Origin: Nitrospirota bacterium | GTDB taxonomy: Bacteria > Nitrospirota > Thermodesulfovibrionia > UBA6902 | Length of the DNA: 52,006 nt | Reading direction: 5' to 3' | Assembly (NCBI GenBank): GCA_016208905.1 | Contig: JACQXG010000047.1 | Span: 1 to 52,006, forward strand | Part shown: positions 1 through 9,103 of the stretch, piece by piece | Layout of the letters: every line of letters starts with the position of its first letter | Position numbering within the stretch: the first letter of the stretch is position 1 | Notes under the pieces: model-generated | What the model was told of the DNA's origin: nothing | The model's database searches: none | Seen by the model: the letters and a program-made list of their open reading frames with translations, nothing else | Program-made: the position numbers and the translations under genes

Positions 1-2276
1 CATATACGCGAACAGTACTGATTTGGTTCTTCGCGGGAACCGACGCATTGTATCATTACATACTTTTCGCCGGTATTAAATTTCTCACCTGATGCGATCC
101 TTCTTTCGAGTTCCCTCTGTGTAATTACTTTGTCGCTATCAGAGGAAAGATATTCGGTCGGCGCATACTCGGTCCCGCCTGTTGCAAGGATTATAGCGCC
201 GTGACTTATAACAGTTTCATCAGCAAGGGTCGTCCTGAAATTACCGACGAATCCCTCGGTCTTCTTTACCTGCGTGCCGGTGTGAATGGTTATACGGTTG
301 TGTCCCTGTACTTTTGCAATTGTCGCCTTGAGAAATTCCTGCACATCATTGCCTTCCAATGTGCGGTATAAATTTCTTGCAAGACCTCCAAGCTCCTTTT
401 CCATTTCAACAATATGCACGTCAAAACCCTGGTCTGCAAGCGACAGGGCCGAGGTCATCCCGGCAATACCGCCGCCGATGATCATACAGGCAGGAGTGAC
501 GCTCACACTTTCGGTCTTTAACGGCTTCTGCAGACGGGACTTTGCCACAGACATCTTTACGATCCCGATGGCCTTTTTCGTTGCTTCTGCTTTCTGCCCC
601 ATATGACACCATGAGCACTGCTCCCTGATATCAGAGAGGTCAAAGAGGTATTTGTTCAGACCCGCGTCGCGGATCGTCTCCTGGAAAAGAGGCTCATGCG
701 TCCTCGGAGTGCATGAAGCAACGATGACCCTGTTCAGGTTATTTTCCTTTACAACGTTCTTGATCATATCCTGATTGTCCTGGGCGCACGCGTATATCGT
801 GTTTGTTACATATGCAAGTTTTTTTGCTGCTGCAACAACTTCGTCTATATTCACAGTTGCGGCTATGTTGGTACCACAATGGCATACAAAAACCCCTATC
901 CTCGGTTTCTCATTCTCAACGTCTTTTTCCGGTTGGAGTTCCTTATGAACGGCCTCCGTGCCGCGCGCCTCACTGAGCAGCGCCATCGCCTCGCCTGCCA
1001 CAGCGCTTCCCTGCATGACGGTGTCAGGGATGTCTTTCGGGCCCTGATAGGTGCCAGTGACAAATATACCGTCGCGCGATGTCTGCACTGGACGAAGGGG
1101 CGATGTCTTTGCAAAGAGGTAAGGATTTGTTTCAATACCGAATGTCTTTGCGAACTCTGCCGCGTTTTTATGGGGCTCTATCCCGATTGAAAGGACCACC
1201 ATGTCAAATGATTCATCAATGAGCTTCCCCTCTTCGTCAGCATATCGCATCAGAAGGTTCCCTGTTTCAGGTTCTTCCTTTACAGCGGAGATCATGGCCC
1301 GCAGATAACGGACCCCGTATTCATTCCTGGCGCGCTCAACGTATTTATCAAAATCCTTTCCAAATGCCCTCATCTCCATATAGAAGATGGAAGGCTCAAT
1401 ATGCTTATCATGCTCCTTTGCGATAATGGCCTGTTTGGTTGCGTACATGCAGCAGACTGATGAGCACCAGGGGTTCGCATTATGAGAGTCCCTTGAGCCC
1501 ACGCACTGTATCCATGCGACCTTCACGGGGTGCCTTTCGTCGGAGGGGCGTTTCACCTCTCCCTTGTATGGACCGGAGGCTGAAAGTATCCTCTCGAACT
1601 GGATGGAGGACACTACATTCTTCCAGCGGCCCAGACCTAATTCGCCGCGTACTGTTGCATCATAACGGTCCAGTCCCGGGGACAGAATTACAGCACCCGC
1701 GTTAATTTCAATCTCTTTCTCTTTATCATCAAATTTTATCGCGCCTGCCTTGCATGCCTTCTCGCACAGGCGGCAGGTCCCTTTGGTTAAATAAAGACAG
1801 TGTCTTGCATCAATCGCCCTAGTATTCGGCACAGCCTGTGCAAAGAGGGAATAAATGACCTTGCGCTTTCCAATGCCCTGATCAAATTCGCTCGGGAGTT
1901 TTTTTGGGCATTTTACCTCACAGTCACCACAGCCGGTGCATTTTGCAGGGTCTACATAACGCGGCTGAAGTTTCACCTTGACTTTGAAGTTCCCTGGATT
2001 GCCCTCGACAGAAACCACTTCTGCAAGTGAATGAACATCTATATTGAGATGACGGCCTACCTCCACCATCTTGGGAGATATCATGCACATTGAGCAGTCT
2101 CCTGTGGGGAAGGTCTTGTCCAGCATCACCATGGTGCCGCCTATTGAGGGGTCTTTCTGGATTAAATGGACCTTGAACCCGCTGTCCGCAAGGTCAAGGG
2201 CCGCCTGCATTCCTCCGATGCCGCCGCCTACGATTACAACAGATCCTTTTTTGTCAGAGGCAATTTTAACGTTCAT
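1..2276 (-). CDS. hdrA: Large HdrA-type heterodisulfide reductase subunit A (C-terminus off the left edge)
   Basis: Flavin-based electron transfer subunit that in HdrABC complexes moves electrons between FAD and iron-sulfur clusters in the cytoplasm. The frame is open from ATG 2276 (GAGGAG six bases upstream) to the window edge, about 758 codons, so the ORF track omits it. Domains seen: a Rossmann motif VVIVGGGIGG near the start, a GDCSMCM cysteine region, two ferredoxin-like motifs (CTGCGDCEVKCPK and CRLCEKACKAG), then a typical HdrA start IGVFVCHCGTNIA near residue 430, and a second Rossmann motif MIIGGGIAGM. The CVGSR motif occurs twice. It therefore reads as two HdrA-like modules in tandem, longer than the roughly 650-residue methanogen HdrA. 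It lies behind hdrC and hdrB on the same strand. The electron partner is not visible. Confidence 0.9.
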   Translation of the reverse strand, partial: MNVKIASDKKGSVVIVGGGIGGMQAALDLADSGFKVHLIQKDPSIGGTMVMLDKTFPTGDCSMCMISPKMVEVGRHLNIDVHSLAEVVSVEGNPGNFKVKVKLQPRYVDPAKCTGCGDCEVKCPKKLPSEFDQGIGKRKVIYSLFAQAVPNTRAIDARHCLYLTKGTCRLCEKACKAGAIKFDDKEKEIEINAGAVILSPGLDRYDATVRGELGLGRWKNVVSSIQFERILSASGPYKGEVKRPSDERHPVKVAWIQCVGSRDSHNANPWCSSVCCMYATKQAIIAKEHDKHIEPSIFYMEMRAFGKDFDKYVERARNEYGVRYLRAMISAVKEEPETGNLLMRYADEEGKLIDESFDMVVLSIGIEPHKNAAEFAKTFGIETNPYLFAKTSPLRPVQTSRDGIFVTGTYQGPKDIPDTVMQGSAVAGEAMALLSEARGTEAVHKELQPEKDVENEKPRIGVFVCHCGTNIAATVNIDEVVAAAKKLAYVTNTIYACAQDNQDMIKNVVKENNLNRVIVASCTPRTHEPLFQETIRDAGLNKYLFDLSDIREQCSWCHMGQKAEATKKAIGIVKMSVAKSRLQKPLKTESVSVTPACMIIGGGIAGMTSALSLADQGFDVHIVEMEKELGGLARNLYRTLEGNDVQEFLKATIAKVQGHNRITIHTGTQVKKTEGFVGNFRTTLADETVISHGAIILATGGTEYAPTEYLSSDSDKVITQRELERRIASGEKFNTGEKYVMIQCVGSREEPNQYCSRI

Positions 2277-2334
2277 AGCAAACTCCTCTACAATGGTTGA
2301 AGACATGGAAGGCTGTGGAAGAATTTCCGAGTTT

Positions 2335-2418
2335 AGCTATCAGCGGACAGCTATCAGCGGACAGCTTGAAGGCTTTTGCTCTTTTCTTGTTGATCGCTGA
2401 TAGCTGATCGCTGACTGC
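2335..2418. repeat. Heptamer tandem repeat with inverted arms, between hdrB and hdrA
   Basis: Left arm is five 7-bp units (AGCTATC AGCGGAC AGCTATC AGCGGAC AGCTTGA, 2335-2369). The right arm at 2391-2418 (ATCGCTGATAGCTGATCGCTGA) also repeats every 7 bp and is roughly the reverse complement of the left. The array sits in the gap of about 200 bp between hdrB and hdrA, so it lies in the mRNA if they are co-transcribed. The 70-aa ORF listed here (2266-2478) is an artefact of the repeat. Confidence 0.75.
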
Positions 2419-2474
2419 TCTTTTTTGTCTGCTAAAGGACATTAAACAAGTATTGAGATATTTGATAATTAATT

Positions 2475-3344
2475 TCATATCAGTTTCAACTCCCTAAGAA
2501 GTCCTAAAGCGTCCGTGAAATGCCTGTCTATCTGCATCTGTTCAACGCCCATTCCCATCGAGACGCCGAGAAGCTCTGTTATGAAATACACCGGGAGGCT
2601 TTTCGCTATTCCGTATTTCTCCCGAACCTCATCCTGGTAAGCATCGAGATTTAACTGGCACATTGGACATGTAGTCACAAAACAGTTTGCGCCCCTTGCC
2701 AGGGCGTCCTTGAGTATCTTTGACATGAGTTTCAGCGCCATGTCCGCGTCATTTACCGATGCAGAAGCGCCGCAGCAGTCTGTCTTATAGCCCCAGTCAA
2801 GCGGTTCGGCTCCCATGCTCTTGAGAAGGCCCTCCATCGCTACAGGATTTTCAACGCTGTCTGTTATTGGCATGTCCGAGGGGAACCGTGTAAGCAGGCA
2901 CCCGTAATAGCAGGCCGGTTTAAGTCCTGTGAGTTTCTTGACCGCATTATCCGTTAATTCTTTTTTCCTGGCCAATAGCACTTCAAGGATGTTTGATATC
3001 TTTATTTTGCCTTCCACTTTTTTTGCAAGCTCGGCATTAATCTCTGATCTCAATGCCGGATCTCCTGCAAGGGCCTTTTGTGAAACGAGGGTCCTGCTGT
3101 AACAGGAAGAGCATGGGATCATCATCTCAGACAACCCGGTGGCGTCCGCGATGCCAAGATTCCGCGCTGCAAGGGCAATGGCAAGAAAATCATCTGTCTT
3201 GCTTGCGGATGTGGCCCCGCAGCAGTTCCAGTCTTCTATTTCACTGAGTTCAATACCGATTTTCCCCAGTACGCTCTTTGCCTGAATATCATACAGTTTT
3301 GATGAGGCATGCAATGAACATCCGGGATAATATGCTATTTTCAT
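2475..3344 (-). CDS. hdrB: HdrB-type heterodisulfide reductase subunit B
   Basis: Catalytic-type subunit of the Hdr family, which reduces a disulfide at non-cubane 4Fe-4S clusters bound by CCG domains. At 289 residues it has the usual HdrB length. Both CCG repeats are complete: PGCS, WNCCGA and PCSSC in the first half, then CYYGC, DCCGAS and TTCPMCQ in the second. It overlaps hdrC by 4 bp and so is translationally coupled to it. In bacteria without coenzyme M the physiological disulfide is usually unknown (DsrC or another thiol carrier is possible), so family and fold are firm and substrate is not. Confidence 0.92.
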   Translation of the reverse strand: MKIAYYPGCSLHASSKLYDIQAKSVLGKIGIELSEIEDWNCCGATSASKTDDFLAIALAARNLGIADATGLSEMMIPCSSCYSRTLVSQKALAGDPALRSEINAELAKKVEGKIKISNILEVLLARKKELTDNAVKKLTGLKPACYYGCLLTRFPSDMPITDSVENPVAMEGLLKSMGAEPLDWGYKTDCCGASASVNDADMALKLMSKILKDALARGANCFVTTCPMCQLNLDAYQDEVREKYGIAKSLPVYFITELLGVSMGMGVEQMQIDRHFTDALGLLRELKLI

Positions 3345-3952
3345 GGCTGACCCTTTGCCCCCCGCTTGTCAGCGGCTTTTTTGAACAGGCTTTTAATCTC
3401 GGATTTACCTTTTGTCCTGTCGAGTTTAAAATGCATCCTCTTTTTCTTGAGCATTGAGCGACCGAGTTTTGAGGTACTTTTAATATCCTCTTTCACAGCA
3501 GTCAATCCGCCTTTTTTATAATTCTCAATTTCATACAGCGCCATGAATTCCAGTTCATTACTCCTGCCGAAATGAGATATCGACTTTACGAAAGATGAGT
3601 GGAAAGACGCTACCCTGGGGATATTCGGCTCAATATGCGCTTCCTTGGCCATCTGTTTAAGCGTCTCATTTATCCTGGCTGTCTGTATGTTGTTGGGACA
3701 GCGGGTGCCGCACGTGTAGCAGGCCAGGCATTTCCATATGAGGAGGTTGTTTAACGCGTTGTCTTTTTCACCAAGCAAAACCATACGAACCAGGCGGTCC
3801 GGAGTGACCCCAGACTCATCGCCTACAGGACAGCCCGCGGCGCAGCGGCGGCACTGGTAGCAGGACATCAGGTTCTGCCCTGAACGGTCCATTACTTCTT
3901 TCAGGAGCGCATTTGAAGTTTCCGCGCTATATTTCAGAGTTGAGGTTGACAT
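3341..3952 (-). CDS. hdrC: HdrC-type iron-sulfur subunit
   Basis: Small ferredoxin-like subunit that passes electrons between HdrA and HdrB. Two 4Fe-4S motifs are visible in the first 90 residues: CYQCRRCAAGCPVG and CLACYTCGTRCPN. The helical C-terminal half and basic tail are usual for the family. Length is 203 residues, without the membrane domain of HdrE or QmoC, so a soluble complex is expected. AAGGA precedes the ATG at good spacing. It is the first gene of hdrC-hdrB-hdrA. I saw no clear promoter in the 145-bp upstream gap. Confidence 0.9.
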   Translation of the reverse strand: MSTSTLKYSAETSNALLKEVMDRSGQNLMSCYQCRRCAAGCPVGDESGVTPDRLVRMVLLGEKDNALNNLLIWKCLACYTCGTRCPNNIQTARINETLKQMAKEAHIEPNIPRVASFHSSFVKSISHFGRSNELEFMALYEIENYKKGGLTAVKEDIKSTSKLGRSMLKKKRMHFKLDRTKGKSEIKSLFKKAADKRGAKGQP

Positions 3953-4097
3953 AGTTATTCCTTGCTTAAATCCTTATTGAATAAATTCAGATACGGTTTC
4001 AGTGCAGTATCTAATATATAAAAATCCATAACATAAAATCCATACTTCGATTAATACAAATAATGCAGGTTAGATATAAGGGGGAAAATCTCTTGCT

Positions 4098-5360
4098 TCA
4101 CGCAGTTGGAAAATTATTTTTATCTCTTCCCAGTATTCTTAAAAAGGCTTCTGATACTTTCGAATCAAACTGTGTTCCCGCACATCGCTCAATTTCAGAC
4201 ATGGCATAATCCTGTCCTTGTGAAAGACGATACGGCCTGTTTGAAATCATCGCGTCATAAGAATCTGCAACGCAGAGTATTTTTGCAAGGGGATGTATTT
4301 TATCTCCCTTCAGCCCGTCAGGATACCCTTTTCCGTCAATCCGTTCATGATGTGACCGGACTATCGGGGTAATATTTTTCAGTCCGCTTATCGGCCTGAG
4401 TATATCTTCTCCTTTTATAGTATGCTGTTTTACTAAAGTACGCTCTGCATGATCGAGTTCACCGGGCTTATCAAGGATCACGTCATAGGTGCCTATTTTC
4501 CCGATATCGTGCAGCAGGGCTGCTGTTCTAAGGGTTTCGACCTCACGGTCATCGAGTCCCATTTCTCTGGCTATAGCTGTTGCATAATAAGAGACATCTA
4601 CTGAATGTCCTCTTGTCCAGGAACTTTTGGCATCGATGATGTTTGAAAAAGTAATAATAAGGCTGTGATGTATCTCCTTAAGTTCTTTATAGGCGGAGTC
4701 CACATCCTTGAGCATATTGAAGAAGGCGTCTTTTGACTGGCTCAGCTTTCTTTCTTTCTCCTTGGAGTCTGTAATATCAATAAGCACATGGACGAACGAG
4801 GCAATTTCCCCTCTACCGTCAGACATGGGGGTGATACTTTCAATCATATAAATGTCCTTTTCGTGATCATAATATTCATATGTTTTAGAGGCATGAAGTA
4901 CGTCAGCTTTCATGGCGGCGCAATGACTTTCGGATTTGTTCTGTTTACAGGCTATGTCATTACATTTCTTGCCTGAAATAAGTTCTTTCATGGGGATGCC
5001 GGCCATGCGTTCAACATACTTGTTGGCCCGGATAATATTACAGTTGCTGTCGGTCAGTAATACGCCGTAAGGTATGGAATCAAATGTTACCATCCATTCA
5101 TGGGCCGCATGCTTCAACTGCTCCCCGGATATCATGGTCTTGATAAGAAGTTTTCTCCTTTCGTTTACCAGATAAGCTGTCACATGTGACCCGATAAGGG
5201 TGATGATAATAATTATATGAAAGAAGAGGTCCACCGGGGATTTAACGGAAAGAAGGTGCCTGAACAGGTCAGTTTGATGATATTCGTAATCATAATACAT
5301 GTATGATCCGACAATCAGCCAGCCGAAAAGTATTATAAAAACCGAATGCCTTGATATCAT
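4098..5360 (-). CDS. Membrane PAS / HD-GYP c-di-GMP phosphodiesterase
   Basis: Predicted to hydrolyse cyclic di-GMP. It has two N-terminal membrane segments (about residues 5-22 and 45-65), a PAS domain (about 85-200, WMVTFDSIPYGVLLTDSN), a short linker, and an HD-GYP domain from about 240. The catalytic motifs are complete: HDIGKIG near residue 284, and HHERIDGKGYPDGLKG near 337, so it should be active. It starts 2 bp after the stop of the upstream triple-PAS gene, implying one transcript and a shared sensory pathway. The window also holds a GGDEF enzyme and a PilZ protein, so c-di-GMP signalling is well represented beside the flagellar genes. The signal sensed is unknown. Confidence 0.9.
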   Translation of the reverse strand: MISRHSVFIILFGWLIVGSYMYYDYEYHQTDLFRHLLSVKSPVDLFFHIIIIITLIGSHVTAYLVNERRKLLIKTMISGEQLKHAAHEWMVTFDSIPYGVLLTDSNCNIIRANKYVERMAGIPMKELISGKKCNDIACKQNKSESHCAAMKADVLHASKTYEYYDHEKDIYMIESITPMSDGRGEIASFVHVLIDITDSKEKERKLSQSKDAFFNMLKDVDSAYKELKEIHHSLIITFSNIIDAKSSWTRGHSVDVSYYATAIAREMGLDDREVETLRTAALLHDIGKIGTYDVILDKPGELDHAERTLVKQHTIKGEDILRPISGLKNITPIVRSHHERIDGKGYPDGLKGDKIHPLAKILCVADSYDAMISNRPYRLSQGQDYAMSEIERCAGTQFDSKVSEAFLRILGRDKNNFPTA

Positions 5361-5362
5361 GA

Positions 5363-6637
5363 TTAAGTTTCCGGGTTGTGTTTTACTGATTTTGCCTTCA
5401 ATGCCTCAATCTCATTTTTCAGCTCTATCATTCTCAGTTCCCTGCCGACCGCCATTTCATAAAACGCCTCAAGTTCACTGACCCGCTTTGTAAGTTCGCT
5501 TTCGAGCTCTATTTTCTCTGTAATATCGCATATCCTTTCTACTACAGATACAACATTGCCGGACATGTCCCTGAGCGGATAGGCCACTGTTTCGACATTT
5601 ATCTTTCTGTTATTGCCGTTGAAATGCGTGTGGATGATTTTACTGCTGACGCCTGTATCAAAGGCATTTTTTACGCTGCAGTCTTCCCCGGCCATATAAC
5701 AGGGTTTTGTATTGTGATGCGACACTTCGTAGCAGTGTCTGCCCCTTATTTCATCAAACGGGGTCCTGGCCTGCCTTGCATAACTGCTGTTTGCATATAT
5801 GATTTCAAAATTTCTATTTACAACAACCATGCCGTCATGCATGCCTTCAAGTATGGATGAAAAGAAGAGATCCTGTTTTTTTGTCAGGTCCCCGATAGTT
5901 TTCTGATAAGTTACGTCCATGATCATTCCGGACAAAACATCTCCCTCCAGACTGGCGCTTATGAGTGCGTGTTTTATATTGCCTCGTTTGGTGAGGAGGT
6001 CGACCTCGTAATTACTGACGCTGCCTGTTTCCCTGAGTTTCCTGATTAAGGCCTCCATGTCCCCGGGTTTCTTATATCGTAACAGTACATTGCTTTTGAT
6101 CATTTCTTCAGGCGATTTAAACTCAAGCATCTCAGACAACGCTTTATTTACATATAGAATCTGGCCTTTGATATTGGTTTTATAGACACCAACAAGGGCA
6201 TTACAGACCAGATTCTGATATTTGGTCTCTGCCTCTATAAGCATTTTTTCGATACGGGCCTTATCTGTTACGTCCTTTAGAATTTTTACAATATGGCCCA
6301 CTTGATTATTTGTTTTATCCATTACCGGCGACGCGGTGATATCAAAGATCCTTTTTTCCCCGTTCTTTAAAATAAATGGATACCTGATGGATACCGGCTT
6401 TCCGGTTTTGATGACCTCAATGTGGGGGCAGCGCTTAAACTCGTAATTAGTATTACAGGGTGAAGGGAGGCGGTGAAAGAGGTCATGGCATGTAAGGCCC
6501 CTGATGCTGTTATTAATTCCAAATACCCTGTGTGCTGCTGCATTGGCAAAGGTAATTTTATAGGCCCGGTCAATAAGCACTATGCCGTCGCTTATGCTGT
6601 CAGCAATTGTTTCAAAAACATTTACCGGCTCGCTCAT
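5363..6637 (-). CDS. Triple-PAS sensor protein without output domain
   Basis: 424 residues with three PAS modules, about 8-125 (DGIVLIDRAYKITFANAAAHRVFG), 135-245 and 255-380 (DGMVVVNRNFEIIYANSSYARQ), ending in a coiled coil (ELESELTKRVSELEAFYEMAVGRELRMIELKNEIEALKAK). No kinase, GGDEF, EAL or HD-GYP domain follows. The tail resembles the coiled coil that normally connects PAS to a kinase, so it may act by pairing with a partner. The adjacent HD-GYP protein, 2 bp downstream, is the obvious candidate. First and third PAS carry paired cysteines (CHDLFHRLPSPC, CYEVSHHNTKPCYMAGEDC), hinting at metal or redox sensing, which is inference. Confidence 0.85.
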   Translation of the reverse strand: MSEPVNVFETIADSISDGIVLIDRAYKITFANAAAHRVFGINNSIRGLTCHDLFHRLPSPCNTNYEFKRCPHIEVIKTGKPVSIRYPFILKNGEKRIFDITASPVMDKTNNQVGHIVKILKDVTDKARIEKMLIEAETKYQNLVCNALVGVYKTNIKGQILYVNKALSEMLEFKSPEEMIKSNVLLRYKKPGDMEALIRKLRETGSVSNYEVDLLTKRGNIKHALISASLEGDVLSGMIMDVTYQKTIGDLTKKQDLFFSSILEGMHDGMVVVNRNFEIIYANSSYARQARTPFDEIRGRHCYEVSHHNTKPCYMAGEDCSVKNAFDTGVSSKIIHTHFNGNNRKINVETVAYPLRDMSGNVVSVVERICDITEKIELESELTKRVSELEAFYEMAVGRELRMIELKNEIEALKAKSVKHNPET

Positions 6638-6813
6638 TTAATGCTCTCCCCGCGTTATTTCACTGGTTCTCTATAATTAGTAGATACTGCAACCGCCTAT
6701 ATACGGAGAGCCGAGATACTATTTCCCGTTTCATATGTAGCAAGAGCAATGCCATAACAGGAAAGTAAATATTTCAAATAGTTGATATGATGATTATTGG
6801 TTGAATAACCAGA

Positions 6814-6846
6814 ATCTGGTCAAATTGACATGGATATTGACCAGAT
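6814..6846. promoter_or_regulatory. Perfect 10-bp inverted repeat between hemE and the PAS gene
   Basis: ATCTGGTCAA (6814-6823) and TTGACCAGAT (6837-6846) are exact reverse complements with a 13-bp spacer. It lies 37 bp after the hemE stop and about 180 bp before the triple-PAS gene. There is no T-tract on either side, so a regulator operator is more likely than an intrinsic terminator. The rest of the 245-bp gap shows nothing I can name. Confidence 0.5.
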
Positions 6847-6882
6847 CTATTATGGATATGAAGTCAGAATAGGTCTGTTATG

Positions 6883-7932
6883 TCATTTTCTGCTGAGTCT
6901 GTGGACCATCTCAACCAGTGCAATGACATTATCACGGGGGGTCTCCGGGACAATGCCGTGCCCGAGGTTGAAGATATGCCCGCGTGCCGGGGACGCCTTG
7001 TCCAGGACATCCTTTACACGCAACTCAATCTTTTCTTTTGGAAGGAACATTGAGAGCGGGTCCAGATTTCCCTGGACCACAACATCACCGCCAAGTCTTT
7101 TTATTGCATCATCGATGCTGATTCTCCAGTCAACACCAAAGACATCCGCGCCGGAGGTCTTGATTTCTTCCAGCAGGCCGGCGGTTTCACCTACAAAGTA
7201 GATGACTGGAACAGTCTCATGTCTTTCGGTAAGCATCCACTGTTTCAGGTCGCTTATGATGTTTTTGACATAACTCAGCGCATGGTCCCTGAAATCATCC
7301 GGTGAGAAAATGCCGCCCCACGTATCAAATATCTGCACTGCCTGCGCCCCGGCGCTGATCTGGGCTTTAAGATATAAGGTGATTGTAGCGGTTATTTTGT
7401 CCATCAGGGATTTGTAGAGTTCAGGATTTTCATAGATCATCCTTTTAGTGTTCAGGAAGTTTTTTGAAGTTCCCCCTTCAATCATATATGTCGCGGTAGT
7501 AAAAGGGGCGCCTGCAAAACCGATAAGCGGGACCCTGTCCGCAAGCTCTTTCCTGAGAATACGGATAGCATCCATAACAAACTTCATTGTATCTTCAGGG
7601 TCAGGGACAAACAGTTTGTTAACAGTGTCTTTGTCTCTTATGGCCGGGCTAAGGAGGGGGCCTTTGCCTTCGTGAAAATCAAGCCCCTGTCCCATGGCCT
7701 CGCAGGGGATAAGAATATCTGAGAACAGAATGGCCGCATCGACATTAAGGATGTCAATCGGCTGAAGCGTAACTTCCGCAGCCAGTTCAGGTGTTTTGCA
7801 CATCGTCAAGAAATCAGCCTTACCCCTGACCGCCCTGTATTCCGCAAGATATCTTCCTGCCTGGCGCATAATCCATATCGGCGTATAGTCAACTTTTTCG
7901 CCTCTGCATGCTTTAAGAAATGTATCGTTCAT
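6883..7932 (-). CDS. hemE: Uroporphyrinogen decarboxylase
   Basis: Converts uroporphyrinogen III to coproporphyrinogen III. The protein opens with the family signature PIWIMRQAGRYLAEYR, with GFAGAPFTTATYMIEGG in the middle and the late motif NLGHGIVPETP. Start moved from the track's 7995 to ATG 7932 (MNDTFLKACRG): GGAG lies eight bases upstream, and the 349-residue product has family length. The discarded 21 codons run through a GC-rich palindrome. It sits downstream of the ahbD-like and hemW genes on the same strand, forming a heme island. Confidence 0.95.
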   Translation of the reverse strand: MNDTFLKACRGEKVDYTPIWIMRQAGRYLAEYRAVRGKADFLTMCKTPELAAEVTLQPIDILNVDAAILFSDILIPCEAMGQGLDFHEGKGPLLSPAIRDKDTVNKLFVPDPEDTMKFVMDAIRILRKELADRVPLIGFAGAPFTTATYMIEGGTSKNFLNTKRMIYENPELYKSLMDKITATITLYLKAQISAGAQAVQIFDTWGGIFSPDDFRDHALSYVKNIISDLKQWMLTERHETVPVIYFVGETAGLLEEIKTSGADVFGVDWRISIDDAIKRLGGDVVVQGNLDPLSMFLPKEKIELRVKDVLDKASPARGHIFNLGHGIVPETPRDNVIALVEMVHRLSRK

Positions 7933-7983
7933 TTTAAACTCCGTTCTATGGTTGTAATGCTGAACCTGTTTCAGCATCTGAAA

Positions 7984-8006
7984 GGGCGGGGGCACCCCGC
8001 CCCTAC
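7984..8006. repeat. GC-rich palindromic repeat, copy 1 (GTAGGGGCG family)
   Basis: GGGCGGGG (7984-7991), GCA loop, CCCCGCCC (7995-8002), followed by CTAC. On the minus strand the outer GTAG of the repeat supplies the TAG stop of the radical SAM gene. Related copies lie at 13829, 14001, 31773 and 38628. With no T-tract a terminator role is doubtful. Confidence 0.7.
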
Positions 8007-9076
8007 ATGCTTTTTCTTATTTTGTATGGTATGTATCCGCAGAAAGGTTCCTCATCCATATAGTCGCCGGTCACTGCGTATGCGCGTGCGCGGCATCCGC
8101 CGCAGACGTTTACATATTCACACGAACCGCATCTGCCTTTGTATGCCTTGAAGTTCCTCATGTCTTTGAAAAGCTCGGAATTCTCCCAGATGTCCTTAAA
8201 TGACTTTTCCCTGATATTTCCTGCCGGCTTTGGGAAATAGCTGCAGGGCAGAACATTGCCATCAACATCTATCAGGCAGATTAACTGACCTGCAAGACAT
8301 CCCTTTGAGCCCCCGGTGGAGAATTTTAAGGTCCTCCGCTCAAATTTCTCGCCTTCCTCCTTCTGTTTCTGAAGCACTACCCTGTAATAATGAGGAGCAC
8401 AAGTGGGGCGCACGAGCAGGTCTTTTTCATTCTTCTCCATCTCATAATGCCATTTAAGAAGTTCCTCGTAATCTTCCTTGGAGATAAGCTCATTCATGAT
8501 ATCTTCACCTCTGCCTGTCGGCACGATCATGAACATATACCATGCGGTGGCGCCGAGTTTCTTGGCAAGCTTATAGACCTTTGGGATTTCCTGCTGATTA
8601 CGCTTTGTGAAAGATGAGTTTATAAGAAACTTGATCCCGTGTTTATTAAACAGCTCTGTCGCGTTGACGACTCCGGCGAACGCGCCCTTCTGGTTCCTGA
8701 AATTATCATGCACTTCCGCTGTTGATCCATCGAGGCTCAGTGACACCATCTTGATGCCGGACGCCTTCATGCCTTCGCATATTTCCTCAGTAACAAGCGC
8801 CCCGTTTGTAGCGATGCACATCCGCAGGTCTTTTGATGTGCCGTATTTGGCTATATCAAAAACGTCCTTTCTCAATAAGGGCTCACCACCTGAAAGCACC
8901 ACAACGGGCTTGGCGTAACTTGCTATGTCGTCGATAATCCTGTAAGCCTCCTCCGTCGAAAAATCAGGATGTCCCTTTGCTTCCATTTCGGATGAGGAGC
9001 GGCAGTGGACACATTTAAGATTACATCTCCTCGTAATCTCCCAGGCAATCCACTTTGGTTCAAATTTGTCGATCAT
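8003..9076 (-). CDS. ahbD: Radical SAM/SPASM protein, AhbD-like heme synthase
   Basis: The N-terminal radical SAM cluster motif is CNLKCVHC (about residues 18-25), followed by SGGEP and IATNGALV. The C-terminal SPASM region carries CLAG, LPCSYF and [31 protein letters not shown]. The middle has [13 protein letters not shown] and TCAPHYYR, which I recall as typical of AhbD, the enzyme that decarboxylates iron-coproporphyrin III to heme without oxygen. AhbC, NirJ and other SPASM proteins are close relatives. Placement between hemE and hemW supports a heme role. Its stop codon lies inside a palindromic repeat. Family call is firm, exact step moderately so. Confidence 0.75.
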   Translation of the reverse strand: MIDKFEPKWIAWEITRRCNLKCVHCRSSSEMEAKGHPDFSTEEAYRIIDDIASYAKPVVVLSGGEPLLRKDVFDIAKYGTSKDLRMCIATNGALVTEEICEGMKASGIKMVSLSLDGSTAEVHDNFRNQKGAFAGVVNATELFNKHGIKFLINSSFTKRNQQEIPKVYKLAKKLGATAWYMFMIVPTGRGEDIMNELISKEDYEELLKWHYEMEKNEKDLLVRPTCAPHYYRVVLQKQKEEGEKFERRTLKFSTGGSKGCLAGQLICLIDVDGNVLPCSYFPKPAGNIREKSFKDIWENSELFKDMRNFKAYKGRCGSCEYVNVCGGCRARAYAVTGDYMDEEPFCGYIPYKIRKSM

Positions 9077-9103
9077 GAAATTATTCTACCTTTTTTTGTA
9101 CAG

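Noticed and set aside
2000-2276. Selenocysteine codon in HdrA
   Set aside because: The GDCSMCM position known to be selenocysteine-capable in some HdrA proteins is an ordinary cysteine codon, and no in-frame TGA is present.
879-2400. Plus-strand ORFs of 60-110 residues at 879, 1439, 1800 and 2071
   Set aside because: All lie opposite the continuous hdrA frame, which carries clear cluster and FAD motifs.
2266-2478. 70-residue minus-strand ORF between hdrB and hdrA
   Set aside because: It is formed by the heptamer repeat, overlaps the hdrA start and has no ribosome site.
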